Shown here: piece after piece, positions 17,812 to 25,517 of the stretch
Position numbering within the stretch: the stretch's first letter is position 1
Layout: each line of letters begins with the position of its first letter
Assembly (NCBI RefSeq): GCF_030518795.1
Contig: NZ_CP130427.1
Location: 1,302,001-1,366,000 of the forward strand
Direction: 5' to 3'
Source of the DNA: Micromonospora sp. NBRC 110009
Lineage (GTDB): Bacteria; Actinomycetota; Actinomycetes; Mycobacteriales; Micromonosporaceae
DNA length: 64,000 nucleotides
The notes under the pieces: model-generated
What the model saw: the letters and a program-made list of their open reading frames with translations, nothing else
The model's database searches: none
What the model was told of the DNA's origin: nothing
Translations under genes and position numbers: made by a program

Positions 17812-18183
17812 TCAGTGGGTGGGGGGGATGACGCGGAGGTGGCCGCGGCGGCCGGTCTGCTGCGGGCCCTGCCCGACGGCCTGGTCGTCCTCGGGCGGCC
17901 GGGGCGGGGCGGGGCGGGCGGCCTCGCGGACGGCCTCGGCCAGGGCGACCAGGTCGTCGGTGGTGGGCGGCGGCGGCTCGAACTCGCCCTCGTGCCGGAC
18001 CACGTCCCAGCCGCGCGGCGCGGTGAGGTTGCGGGCGTGCGGCTCGCAGAGGTCGTACGTGTGCGGCTCGGCGAAGGCCGCCAACGGGCCCACCACGGCG
18101 GTGGACTCGTTGTAGACATAGGTCAATGTGGCGACCGCTTGCCGGGGGCAGCCGTTACGGGAGCAGCGCCGTGGTGACCTCAC
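17812..18183 (-). CDS. DUF3499 family protein
   Basis: A 123-residue protein with a short cysteine motif at the N-terminus (RRCSRNGCPRQAVATLTYVY) and a second metal-ligand-like segment (EPHTYDLCEPHARNLTAPRG), together resembling a small zinc-binding module. The C-terminal half is proline-rich and probably disordered. DUF3499 is conserved in actinobacteria next to a metallopeptidase-like gene and whiB, exactly the order here. GTG 18183 follows TACCCT (18095 series: minus-strand box at 18090-18095 is not used; the relevant box is 18195-18190) with a six-base gap, so the mRNA is probably leaderless. Function is unknown. Confidence 0.88.
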   Translation of the reverse strand: MRSPRRCSRNGCPRQAVATLTYVYNESTAVVGPLAAFAEPHTYDLCEPHARNLTAPRGWDVVRHEGEFEPPPPTTDDLVALAEAVREAARPAPPRPPEDDQAVGQGPQQTGRRGHLRVIPPTH

Positions 18184-18189
18184 GGCGGC

Positions 18190-18195
18190 AGGGTA
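18190..18195 (-). promoter_or_regulatory. -10 box TACCCT of the DUF3499 gene
   Basis: TACCCT on the minus strand ends six bases before the GTG at 18183, the spacing expected when transcription begins at the start codon. No ribosome-binding site is visible. Confidence 0.55.
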
Positions 18196-18324
18196 TCCCC
18201 ATTACCGGGTCCGGCGCACCGCTTCGCGTTGCGACACGCCCGTCATGGTGATCACAATTCGTCCGATCGGCGCACCGGCGCGCCGCACCGACGGCGCGAC
18301 GGCGGGCGGGCAGGCGGCGCGGGC

Positions 18325-18330
18325 TACCCT
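18325..18330 (+). promoter_or_regulatory. -10 box TACCCT of the metallopeptidase-like gene
   Basis: TACCCT ends seven bases before ATG 18338 and no Shine-Dalgarno sequence is present, suggesting a leaderless transcript. The divergent DUF3499 gene has the same hexamer in the same arrangement. Confidence 0.55.
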
Positions 18331-18337
18331 TTGCGTC

Positions 18338-18787
18338 ATGACGAGCCCGGAAAACCGCCGCCCCGGCTCCGGCCGGCGCACCCACCGCGACCGCCACGGC
18401 CGCGGCCTGCGAGGGCGGCTTGTGCCGGCCACCGTACCGCTGGCCCGGACCAAGGCCGAGGTCTTCGACGACCTGGTGTTGGACACGGTCGAGACGCTGG
18501 AACGCCGCTTCGCCAAGGAGTTGGCCGGGGTCGAGTTCGCCGTCGAGGACGTCCCGCCGGACCTGAACGTCTACGACTCGGACGTGCTGGAGGACGGCGA
18601 GGTGCCGCTCGCCCGGCTGCTGCCCGGACGCCCGGGCCGGCAGGAGGTGCCGCCGCGGATCGTGCTCTACCGGCGACCGCTGGAGTTCCGCGCGATGGAC
18701 CGCGAGGACCTCGCGGATCTCGTGCACGACGTGATCATCGAGCAGGTGGCGAACCTGCTCGGGGTCGACCCCGACGAGCTGGCCTGA
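18338..18787 (+). CDS. Metallopeptidase-like protein (PF06262-type) with altered zinc motif
   Basis: A 149-residue protein of the small actinobacterial metallopeptidase family: basic N-terminus, then LVLDTVETLERRFAKELAGV and VEDVPPDLNVYDSDVLEDGE, then a basic strand PPRIVLYRRPLEFRAMDRED. In bacterial relatives the C-terminal helix carries an HExxH zinc motif; here it reads LVHDVIIEQVANLLGVD, with HD in place of HE and Q where the second histidine should be. Peptidase activity is therefore doubtful. The position between DUF3499 and whiB matches the conserved order around Rv3259 in mycobacteria. ATG 18338 is supported by a -10 box just upstream. Confidence 0.82.
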   Translation: MTSPENRRPGSGRRTHRDRHGRGLRGRLVPATVPLARTKAEVFDDLVLDTVETLERRFAKELAGVEFAVEDVPPDLNVYDSDVLEDGEVPLARLLPGRPGRQEVPPRIVLYRRPLEFRAMDREDLADLVHDVIIEQVANLLGVDPDELA

Positions 18788-18881
18788 GGCGCCCAACCGC
18801 GTCCCGATGACCGGCCGGCCCCCACCGGCCGAGTCGTCGGGCCCGAGCCCGGGCGGCCCCCACCGCCCCGGCCCGTACGCG

Positions 18882-19142
18882 TCAGGCCGCGACCCGCCGC
18901 TTCAGCTTGCGCCGCTCCCGTTCCGAGAGCCCGCCCCAGATCCCGAACCGCTCGTCGTGACCCAGGGCGTATTCCAGGCATTCCGTCTTTACCTCGCACC
19001 GCGAGCAGATGCGCTTCGCCTCACGGGTCGAGCCGCCCTTCTCGGGAAAGAACGCCTCCGGGTCGGTCTGCGAGCAGAGCGCCCGCTCCTGCCACTCCGG
19101 CGCGTTTCCGAGCAGGTCGGCCACCTCGAGCTGGCCGTCCAT
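18882..19142 (-). CDS. whiB: WhiB-family iron-sulfur regulator (WhiB/WhiB2-type)
   Basis: An 86-residue WhiB-like protein. The four cluster-binding cysteines are C23, C46, C49 and C55 (ALCSQTD; ICSRCEVKTEC), followed by the GIWGG turn and the basic tail ERRKLKRRV that contacts DNA. The WQERALCSQTDPEAFFPEKG and GGSTREAK segments match the WhiB of Streptomyces and WhiB2/WhmD of mycobacteria, which act with sigma factor A in septation and sporulation. Gene order with DUF3499 and the metallopeptidase-like gene supports this orthology. It is read from a long AT-rich upstream region. Confidence 0.93.
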   Translation of the reverse strand: MDGQLEVADLLGNAPEWQERALCSQTDPEAFFPEKGGSTREAKRICSRCEVKTECLEYALGHDERFGIWGGLSERERRKLKRRVAA

Positions 19143-19256
19143 CCATTGCCTCCTTGTCGCGCACCGGCGTCATCGCCGCTGCAACCCCCCACGCGAAAGG
19201 CGTGCTTGTCCGTCCGCACCCAATTTGTTGTGTTCCGAACGAACAACCCCATTCAA

Positions 19257-19272
19257 ATTACACGCGTGTAAT
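19257..19272. promoter_or_regulatory. 16-bp perfect palindrome upstream of whiB
   Basis: ATTACACGCGTGTAAT is perfectly self-complementary and lies 115 bases upstream of the whiB start in an AT-rich pocket. Symmetry and place suggest a dimeric regulator site at a whiB promoter; the regulator is unknown. Confidence 0.5.
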
Positions 19273-19582
19273 GCGTGCGCCGTCAAGCCAAACTTGATAA
19301 TGGAGTCGCCCTCCCGACACGTTCCGGACGACCATCCGGCCGCCCGAGCCTCGCAACCTGCCCTATCGATTCAGACCCCGGACGAGTAACGCCCTCCCCG
19401 GCGAGTTGCCCGAGATTTTCGCCGTGGCGTACCCGGTGCGGACACCGTCGGAGGCCCCCGCGGGAGGCTCCGGCGGGCCGTACCCGGGCGGCCGTCGCGA
19501 CGCCGTCCAAGATCAGCATTGTGGTGGGGCAAAGGTTAACCCGGCTTCCGCAGAACCGCCCGTCGAGCCCGGAAACGCCGAG

Positions 19583-19613
19583 CGCGCCCCGTCCACGTGA
19601 TGCACGGGGCGCG
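19583..19613. terminator. Hairpin terminator after the 19636-19977 gene
   Basis: A perfect 10-bp stem (CGCGCCCCGT / ACGGGGCGCG) with an 11-base loop begins 22 bases beyond the stop of the leftward gene. It lacks a T-tract. Confidence 0.6.
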
Positions 19614-19635
19614 ACCGTGGGCCGGGCGGGTGCGG

Positions 19636-19977
19636 TCAGCTCGCCCCCGGCGGTGAGCTGGTCGGCCAGACAAACTCGGCGACGGCGCCACCGGCGACGG
19701 AGATCGCCCCGGCCGGGGTGCCCTCGTCCCACCAGACGGTATAGAGACCCGACTCCAGATCCGGGTAGACGGCACTGTGGAACACCCCGTCGCGGACGTG
19801 GCGCTCCCGTACCGCCGAATGGGTGCGCCGCCCCTCCCGGTCGGCCCGGCTGATCTCGATCTCCCGCCCGTGCAGCTCCCGTCCGGTGTAGATGATCAGC
19901 GCGCCGGAGTCACCACCCAGGTCGAGCACGACGCTGCCGCTCTCCGACGGCCCGAGAGTGTGCTGATGCCGGTGCAC
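19636..19977 (-). CDS. Hypothetical protein downstream of the DUF4331 gene
   Basis: A 113-residue soluble protein without signal peptide or membrane segment. It looks beta-rich (VVLDLGGDSGALIIYTGREL; GLYTVWWDEGTPAGAISVAG; VAEFVWPTSS), as in a small beta-sandwich or barrel. GTG 19977 begins ten bases after the DUF4331 stop, so the two are very probably in one operon. I do not recognise the family. Its only clue is the association with the DUF4331 protein. Confidence 0.7.
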   Translation of the reverse strand: MHRHQHTLGPSESGSVVLDLGGDSGALIIYTGRELHGREIEISRADREGRRTHSAVRERHVRDGVFHSAVYPDLESGLYTVWWDEGTPAGAISVAGGAVAEFVWPTSSPPGAS

Positions 19978-19987
19978 GGCCCGCTCC

Positions 19988-21385
19988 TCAGGACTTCTTC
20001 GCCGGCGGGTTGTTGAACCCGTCGTACGGGGTGCCGAGGAACGGGAAGTCGCCGAGGAACGGCGCGGTCACGTCGGCGGCGCTCAGGCCCGGGGTGACCG
20101 CGGCCGCCGCCGCGTCCGGCTTGAACGTCTTGTCCACCAGCGGCACGGTGAGCCCGGCGATCGCCCGCAGTGCGATGGTGACCACGTCGTCACCGACCCG
20201 CCGGCCGTTCGGGAAGCCGGCCAGATCACCGCCGAGCACGCCGAACCGGTTCGGCTTGCGGGTGGGCGGGATGGCGGTGTTCAGCCGCAGCAGGTCCGCC
20301 TGGACGTCCCCGGTGGTGTTGGCGAAGCCGTCGATCAGGCCGGCCGGGATGCCGGTGAGCAGGATCGCCGCCAGGTCGGCCCGGGGTTTCCGGGACTTGT
20401 TCAGCGCGTCCAGGTTGGGAAAGACACCCGGGTAGAGCGCGGGCAGCAGGGCGGCGAGCTCGGGGTGCTCGACGAACTGGGCGAACCGCTTGTCCTCCGA
20501 GGGCGGCAGGGTGTTCCACAGGTCCTTCCTGGACATCGGTACGATGACCTCGTTGAACAGCGGATTACCCAGCCGGGACACCTGGGTGAAGGGGCCGGCC
20601 GCGGTGTCCGCGGCCACCCGGTCGCCGAGCACCCGGACCTGCTGGCGGGACGCCGTGGTCCACACGCCGATCGTCGCCGCGCGGTCGGCGTAGCCGTACC
20701 GGCTGGCCTTGCGGCGCACCAGGGAAAGCGGCACCTGCACCGCGATGCTGTGCACGTTCGTCCGGTCCAGCGCGTTGACCGGCTGGCCCTCGGTCTTGAA
20801 GAGCTTCTTGCCCGCGACGTGGAGCTGCTGGAACGGGCGGAGCGTACCGAGGTCGAAGATGGCGCCCAGGTCGACGAAGAAGCCGTCCGCCCGCTGCCCG
20901 GCGAAGACCTTCTCCCCCGTCGACAGGCGGTAGGTGGCCTGGCGGACGAGGTCGTGGTACTTGGGCGTGGAGAGCGGACCCACGTTGCAGGGCGGGCAGG
21001 CCAGCTTGTGCGCCAGCAGGTGCGCCCGGCCGTCCGCCACCCGGGTCAACCGGTAGAACTGCCGCCGGTTCCAGTTCTTGCTGTCCAGCGACTCGATGGG
21101 TCCGGTGTTGTAGAGAAAACTGTTCGGATTCGTGATCTCGGTGGTGAATTCGAAACGATAGGTGACATCCGGATAACCGTCACCATCGTTGTCGATGTGA
21201 ATCTCGTACCGGACGTCGTCGCCGAACTCGAAGAAGTTCGGGCCGCCGGAGGGGAGCTGCACCGGCACGTAGTTGGCGATCAGCGTGACCGTGTCGGGCC
21301 GGCTCGGGCTCACGAACGCGTACAGGTCGGAGCTGTCGGCGACCGGATCCTTGGCTATCTCCGGGGCTTCGCGGTGAGAGGACAT
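19988..21385 (-). CDS. DUF4331 domain-containing protein
   Basis: A 465-residue protein beginning MSSHREAPEIAKDPVADSSD, the hallmark N-terminus of DUF4331, followed by DLYAFVSPSRPDTVTLIANY and a conserved EIHIDNDGDGYPDVTYRFEF segment. It has a conserved CPPCNVGP pair of cysteines. No signal peptide is apparent. The domain is widespread, often in secreted or stress-related contexts, but its activity is unknown. ATG 21385 is preferred to GTG 21397 because AAGG precedes it and the conserved MSSHREAP start follows. It is followed by a hypothetical gene and preceded by a Tat-exported small protein gene in the same direction. Confidence 0.88.
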   Translation of the reverse strand: MSSHREAPEIAKDPVADSSDLYAFVSPSRPDTVTLIANYVPVQLPSGGPNFFEFGDDVRYEIHIDNDGDGYPDVTYRFEFTTEITNPNSFLYNTGPIESLDSKNWNRRQFYRLTRVADGRAHLLAHKLACPPCNVGPLSTPKYHDLVRQATYRLSTGEKVFAGQRADGFFVDLGAIFDLGTLRPFQQLHVAGKKLFKTEGQPVNALDRTNVHSIAVQVPLSLVRRKASRYGYADRAATIGVWTTASRQQVRVLGDRVAADTAAGPFTQVSRLGNPLFNEVIVPMSRKDLWNTLPPSEDKRFAQFVEHPELAALLPALYPGVFPNLDALNKSRKPRADLAAILLTGIPAGLIDGFANTTGDVQADLLRLNTAIPPTRKPNRFGVLGGDLAGFPNGRRVGDDVVTIALRAIAGLTVPLVDKTFKPDAAAAAVTPGLSAADVTAPFLGDFPFLGTPYDGFNNPPAKKS

Positions 21386-21481
21386 GGCGGACCACACCTT
21401 CGTCGAAATGAAGTCGAGGGGAAGACCGGCGCCGAGAGCCCGCGCCGGGAGGGGCCGCGCCGCCGACGGCGACGCGGACGG

Positions 21482-21760
21482 TCAGCGCCGACCGGCGGCG
21501 CGCACCAGCCGGTCCGCCAGGCCGCGGTCGCGTACCTGGATCCGCTTCGTGCCGACGAAGACGTCCATCGCGCCGGAGGCCGCGTCGCGGAGGTGCACCA
21601 CGATCGGCTCGTCACGGCGGCCCGCGGTAGGCGTGTTCTGTGCGGCGGACAGGCCCGGCACGGTGAGGGCGGCGGCGCCCAGGGTGGCGCTCGCGGCGGC
21701 GGTCAACGTCTGCCGGCGGGTCAGTCGCGGCCAGGGCCGCTTCCGCTGATCACTGGTCAT
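21482..21760 (-). CDS. Small Tat-exported protein
   Basis: A 92-residue precursor with a clear twin-arginine signal (LTRRQTLTAAASATLGAAAL, then TVPGLSAA), leaving about 50 mature residues of simple beta character (EPIVVHLRDAASGAMDVFVG). ATG 21760 is preceded by AAAGG seven bases upstream; a TTG two codons earlier is the alternative. Ninety-six bases separate it from the DUF4331 gene and the two are probably co-transcribed. The mature part has no recognised domain; export in folded form suggests a partner or bound cofactor. Confidence 0.75.
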   Translation of the reverse strand: MTSDQRKRPWPRLTRRQTLTAAASATLGAAALTVPGLSAAQNTPTAGRRDEPIVVHLRDAASGAMDVFVGTKRIQVRDRGLADRLVRAAGRR

Positions 21761-21808
21761 GGGCAACCTTTCCGGGCCGGCGCCGCAGCGCCCGCGGTGG
21801 GCGGGAGA

Positions 21809-21841
21809 CCCGGCAGGTCCGCCGTGGCGGACGCCGCCGGG
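21809..21841. terminator. Hairpin terminator downstream of fbiC
   Basis: A 7-bp GTCCGCC/GGCGGAC stem with a two-base loop is extended by an outer CCCGGC/GCCGGG stem, about 90 bases beyond the fbiC stop and before the Tat-protein gene. Confidence 0.5.
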
Positions 21842-21930
21842 TCCCCCGGTGAGGGGTCACCGGCGGCGGCCCTCGCCGCAACCGCCGCCGGCGTCCACTG
21901 GTACGGGCGGCGGCGGGGAAAGGTTCGACG

Positions 21931-24438
21931 CTACGCGCCGGCGTGACCGTACGCGGTCGTCCGCTTGCGGGCCGGTCGACCCGCCGCCGCCGCGATCGCC
22001 CGGAGCTGCTCCTCGGTGCGGGCCGAGCCGTTGCCCGAGCCGGCCATCCGGGAGATGGTCTCCTCCATCAGCGTGCCGCCCAGGTCGTTGCAGCCGCCCT
22101 GAAGCATCGCCACCGTCCCCTCGTCGCCGAGCTTCACCCAGGAGCACTGGATGTTGGCGATCCGGCCGTGCAGCAGCAGCCGGGCCATCGCGTGCACCGC
22201 CCGGTTCTCCCGCCAGGTCGGCCCCGGGCGGGCGATGCCGGCGAGGTAGATCGGCGCGTTGGTGTGCACGAACGGCAGCGCCACGAACTCGGTGAAGCCC
22301 CCGGTCCGATCCTGCACGCCGGCCAGCACCCGGAAATGGGCGAGCCACTGTCCGGGGTGGTCGACGTGGCCGTACATCATCGTGGAGCTGGACCGGATGC
22401 CCAGCTCGTGAGCCGTGCTGACCACCTCGACCCAGGCGGCGGCCGGCAGCTTGCCCTTGGTGAGCACCCAGCGCACCTCGTCGTCGAGGATCTCCGCGGC
22501 GGTGCCCGGGATGGTGTCCAGGCCGGCGTCGCGGAGCTGGCCCAGCCACTCCTTCACCGGCACGCCCGCCTTCGCCGCGGCCGTGACGATCTCCATCGGG
22601 GAGAACGCGTGCACGTGCATGCCCGGCACCCGGGCCTTGATCGCGCGGACGATGTCGGCGTAGCCGGTGACCGGCATCTTCGGATCGATCCCGCCCTGGA
22701 GGCAGACCTCGCTGGCACCGGCCGCCCAGGCCTCCTCGGCCCGGTCGGCGACCTGCTCCACCGAGAGCCGGTACGCGTCCGCGTCGCTCTCCCGCTGGGC
22801 GAAGGCGCAGAACCGGCAGCCGACGTAGCAGACGTTGCTGAAGTTGATGTTGCGGTTGACCACGTAGGTCACGTCGTCGCCGACCGCGTCCCGGCGCACG
22901 TCGTCGGCGATCCGGCACAGCGCGTCCAGCGCCGGCCCGTCGGCGCCGAAGAGCGCCAGCGCCGCCTCCTCGTGCCTCGGCTCCAGCAGCGCGGCCGGGT
23001 CGTCGGCGGCCAGCCGCAGGCCGGCCCGCAGGTCGGGGTCGCTCGACCCGGTCGCCGGGACGGCCACCTTGCCCGCCACCGCCGACCAGTCGCCGTAGAC
23101 GCTGTCGAAGTCGCCGCGCCGGTCCCCGCTCCGTCCGGTGGTGTCGATCGTGGCGTGCAGGTCGATCCGCCCGCCGAACACCTCCTCCGGCTCCTGCCAG
23201 GGCCGCCCCACCGGGCGGGCCGCCTCGACGGCGAGGCCGGTCTCCGGGTCGGCCAGGGCGGTGACGTGCGGCAGCAGGCGCGGATCCAGCCACGGGTCGC
23301 CGGCCCGGACGTACTCCGGGTAGATGGTGAGCCGCTCGCGCAGGGTGAAGCCCGCCGCGGCGGTGTGCCGGGCCAGCTCGTCGAGCTGCGGCCAGGGACG
23401 CTCCGGGTTGACGTGGTCCGGGGTCACCGGCGACACGCCGCCCCAGTCGTCGATGCCGGCGCGCAGCAGCAGGTCGTACTCCCCCGCGATGAGGTTCGGC
23501 GGGGCCTGGATGCGGGCCCGCGGGCCGAGCAGCACCCGGGCCACCGCCACGGTGGCGGCCAGGTCGTGCAGCTCGGCGTCGGGCATGCCGCGCATCGCCG
23601 TGTCCGGCTTGGCGCGGAAGTTCTGCACGATCACCTCCTGGAGGTGGCCGTACTCCCGGTGCGCGCGGCGGATCGCGAAGAGCGCGTCGACCCGCTCGGC
23701 CGGGGTCTCCCCGATGCCGATCAGGATCCCGGTGGTGAACGGCACCCCGACCCGGCCGGCGTCGTCGAGCACCCGGAGCCGGACGGCGGGTTCCTTGTCC
23801 GGCGAGCCGAAGTGCGGGCCACCCGGCTCCGACCAGAGCCGGGTGGCGGTGGTCTCCAGCATCATGCCCATGCTCGGCGCGACCGGCTTGAGCCGTTGCA
23901 GCTCCGACCAGGACAGCACGCCCGGGTTGAGGTGGGGCAGCAGGCCCGTCTCCTCCAGCACCGCCACGGCGCAGGCGCGCAGGTAGTCGAGGGTGGAGTC
24001 GTAGCCGCGCTCGTCCAGCCACCGCCGGGCCGCCGGCCAGCGCTCCTCGGGGCGGTCGCCGAGGGTGAACAGGGCCTCCTTGCAGCCCTGGGCGGCGCCC
24101 TCCCGGGCGATGGCGAGGACCTCGTCCTTCTCCAGGTACGCGCCGGGCAGCCGGTGCGGCACCGTGGCGAAGGTGCAGTAGTGGCAGCGGTCCCGGCAGA
24201 GCCGGGTCAGCGGGATGAAGACCTTCTTGGAGAAGGTGACCACGCCCGGCCGGCCGGCCTCGCGCAGCCCGGCGTCGCGTACCTCGCCAGCGACCCGGAG
24301 CAGCTCGTCCAGCGCGGGGCCGCGCGCACTCTGCAGCGCGCTCGCCTCGTCGACGTCCAGCGCCCGCCCGGTGGCGGCCCGGCGCAGCGCCCGCCGGACG
24401 CTCGCCTCGGTCGGGACGGACCCGATGCGATCAACCAT
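21931..24438 (-). CDS. fbiC: Bifunctional FO synthase (CofG/CofH fusion)
   Basis: An 835-residue fusion of two radical-SAM enzymes that together build the deazaflavin FO from tyrosine and 5-amino-6-ribitylaminouracil, the chromophore of coenzyme F420. The N-terminal CofG half has its cluster motif [10 protein letters not shown] (C81, C85, C88) and the C-terminal CofH half has [10 protein letters not shown] (C537, C541, C544). Length and order match actinobacterial FbiC. ATG 24438 follows TAGGCT by six bases, suggesting a leaderless mRNA. fbiA and fbiB lie 2.8 kb away in the opposite direction; in mycobacteria fbiC is remote from them. Confidence 0.96.
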   Translation of the reverse strand: MVDRIGSVPTEASVRRALRRAATGRALDVDEASALQSARGPALDELLRVAGEVRDAGLREAGRPGVVTFSKKVFIPLTRLCRDRCHYCTFATVPHRLPGAYLEKDEVLAIAREGAAQGCKEALFTLGDRPEERWPAARRWLDERGYDSTLDYLRACAVAVLEETGLLPHLNPGVLSWSELQRLKPVAPSMGMMLETTATRLWSEPGGPHFGSPDKEPAVRLRVLDDAGRVGVPFTTGILIGIGETPAERVDALFAIRRAHREYGHLQEVIVQNFRAKPDTAMRGMPDAELHDLAATVAVARVLLGPRARIQAPPNLIAGEYDLLLRAGIDDWGGVSPVTPDHVNPERPWPQLDELARHTAAAGFTLRERLTIYPEYVRAGDPWLDPRLLPHVTALADPETGLAVEAARPVGRPWQEPEEVFGGRIDLHATIDTTGRSGDRRGDFDSVYGDWSAVAGKVAVPATGSSDPDLRAGLRLAADDPAALLEPRHEEAALALFGADGPALDALCRIADDVRRDAVGDDVTYVVNRNINFSNVCYVGCRFCAFAQRESDADAYRLSVEQVADRAEEAWAAGASEVCLQGGIDPKMPVTGYADIVRAIKARVPGMHVHAFSPMEIVTAAAKAGVPVKEWLGQLRDAGLDTIPGTAAEILDDEVRWVLTKGKLPAAAWVEVVSTAHELGIRSSSTMMYGHVDHPGQWLAHFRVLAGVQDRTGGFTEFVALPFVHTNAPIYLAGIARPGPTWRENRAVHAMARLLLHGRIANIQCSWVKLGDEGTVAMLQGGCNDLGGTLMEETISRMAGSGNGSARTEEQLRAIAAAAGRPARKRTTAYGHAGA

Positions 24439-24444
24439 CCGTCC

Positions 24445-24450
24445 AGCCTA
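24445..24450 (-). promoter_or_regulatory. -10 box TAGGCT of fbiC
   Basis: TAGGCT on the minus strand ends six bases before ATG 24438, with no ribosome-binding site, indicating a probable leaderless start. Confidence 0.5.
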
Positions 24451-24520
24451 GGCGCTGGACGTCCCGCGCCCGCCCGACCCCGCCCACCCGCCGCGACCCG
24501 GCACGCCGTTGGCGCACTTT

Positions 24521-24566
24521 CACGGAAAGAGTGGCCTCCCGGTGCCGGGAGGCCACTCTTTCCGTG
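24521..24566. repeat. 46-bp perfect palindrome, terminator-like
   Basis: Two perfectly complementary 22-base arms (24521-24542 and 24545-24566) are separated by two bases. The outer half is AT-containing (CACGGAAAGAGTGG) and the inner half GC-rich. It lies downstream of the Pro-rich membrane protein gene and upstream of fbiC, both leftward, so it could end transcription of the first and insulate fbiC. Its flank resembles a sequence at 29307-29340, suggesting a dispersed repeat. Confidence 0.75.
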
Positions 24567-24605
24567 AATCTGTCGCCACGTTGGCGCCGCGGGCGCGGGG
24601 GGCGG

Positions 24606-25517
24606 TCAGCGGGGGTGGTTCGGGTCGTCCCGGTCGAAGCGCTGGGTACGGTCGCTGTCCGGGTCGGACGGCTGAGCCGGGTCGGCCGGCTGGCGCGGGA
24701 TGGCCTGGGTCGGGTCGGCCGACGGCGGCTGGCCGAACGGCGGCGCCGGGTGCGGGCCGCCGAACGGGGGCCCGGGCTGCGGGGCGCCGAACGGCGGTGC
24801 GGACTGCGGGGCGCCGAACGGCGGCCCCGACTGCGGGGCGTGCGGCGGGGCGGGGTTGAACGGCGGCGCCGACTGCGGCGGGCCGTACTGGCCGGGCACC
24901 GGGTAGCCACCGGGCTGGCCGGGGTGGCCGCCGGGCACGTAGCCGCCCTGGCCGGGGACCGGGTAGCCGCCCGGCTGCTGCGGCCAGCCCGGCTGCGGCT
25001 GCCCGTACAGCCCGGGCTGCGGCTTGGGCTTCGGGACGAAGTAGAGGGTGCGCCAGATCCGGAACACCACGAACGCGGCGATCCCGAAGATCGCCAAGTA
25101 GGCCACCTGGGCGAGCATGTCGCGGAAGGCTTCCAGCACGTCTCCGTCGGCGAGCCGGCCGACGAGCGAGATCAGGAAGGTCAGCGCACCGAAGAGGGCG
25201 GCGAAGGCGTACTCACCGAGGGCCGCCTGGGTGATCAGTTTCGCCCTGGCCAGCACCGGACGTACGTGGGTGGCCAGCAGGACGGCCAGCAGCGGCAGCA
25301 CGGCCGACTCGACGCCGATGAAGATGAAGAAGGTGGTCCCCGCCCGGCCGGTGATGGTGCTGTAGTCGTTCGTCGGCACCAGCAGGCGGAGCAGGCCGAC
25401 GAAGAGCAGCACGGCGTTGGCGCCGAGCAGGACGAGCGCGGCCAGTTCGCGCAGTGGCTTGGTCACCTGGCTGGCCTGCGTGGCGTCGCCGGACGCGGGC
25501 TCGGCGGGGCTGGTCAC
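24606..25517 (-). CDS. Membrane protein with Pro/Gly-rich C-terminal tail
   Basis: A 303-residue protein. Residues about 20-160 contain four predicted membrane helices (LAALVLLGANAVLLFVGLL; TFFIFIGVESAVLPLLAVLL; YAFAALFGALTFLISLVG; LAQVAYLAIFGIAAFVVF). After a short basic linker the last 140 residues are a low-complexity tail with GQPGGYPVPGQ and about six PPFGxPQ-like repeats, probably cytoplasmic and disordered. GTG 25517 has GGGGGAG three bases before it and a -10 box TACGCT at 25558-25563. Its start overlaps the extended 3' end of tnpB by four bases, which looks like an insertion effect. Function unknown. Confidence 0.8.
   Translation of the reverse strand: MTSPAEPASGDATQASQVTKPLRELAALVLLGANAVLLFVGLLRLLVPTNDYSTITGRAGTTFFIFIGVESAVLPLLAVLLATHVRPVLARAKLITQAALGEYAFAALFGALTFLISLVGRLADGDVLEAFRDMLAQVAYLAIFGIAAFVVFRIWRTLYFVPKPKPQPGLYGQPQPGWPQQPGGYPVPGQGGYVPGGHPGQPGGYPVPGQYGPPQSAPPFNPAPPHAPQSGPPFGAPQSAPPFGAPQPGPPFGGPHPAPPFGQPPSADPTQAIPRQPADPAQPSDPDSDRTQRFDRDDPNHPR

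Larger units (their letters stand above)
19143..19635. other. 493-bp intergenic region upstream of whiB
   Basis: No credible gene is seen. The half next to whiB (about 19215-19310) is unusually AT-rich for this window and contains a perfect 16-bp palindrome at 19257-19272 plus an imperfect GTTGT/ACAAC inverted repeat at 19227-19247. It probably carries the whiB promoter or promoters and operators. The distal half ends in a terminator hairpin for the leftward gene at 19636. Confidence 0.7.

Noticed and set aside
19406..19600. 64-residue plus-strand ORF in the whiB upstream region
   Set aside because: No ribosome-binding site, biased composition, overlap with the terminator of the neighbouring gene.
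24610..24990. Tandem repeats resembling a repeat array
   Set aside because: The repeats encode the PPFGxPQ and GGYPVPGQ tail of the membrane protein; they are imperfect coding repeats, not a DNA repeat array.
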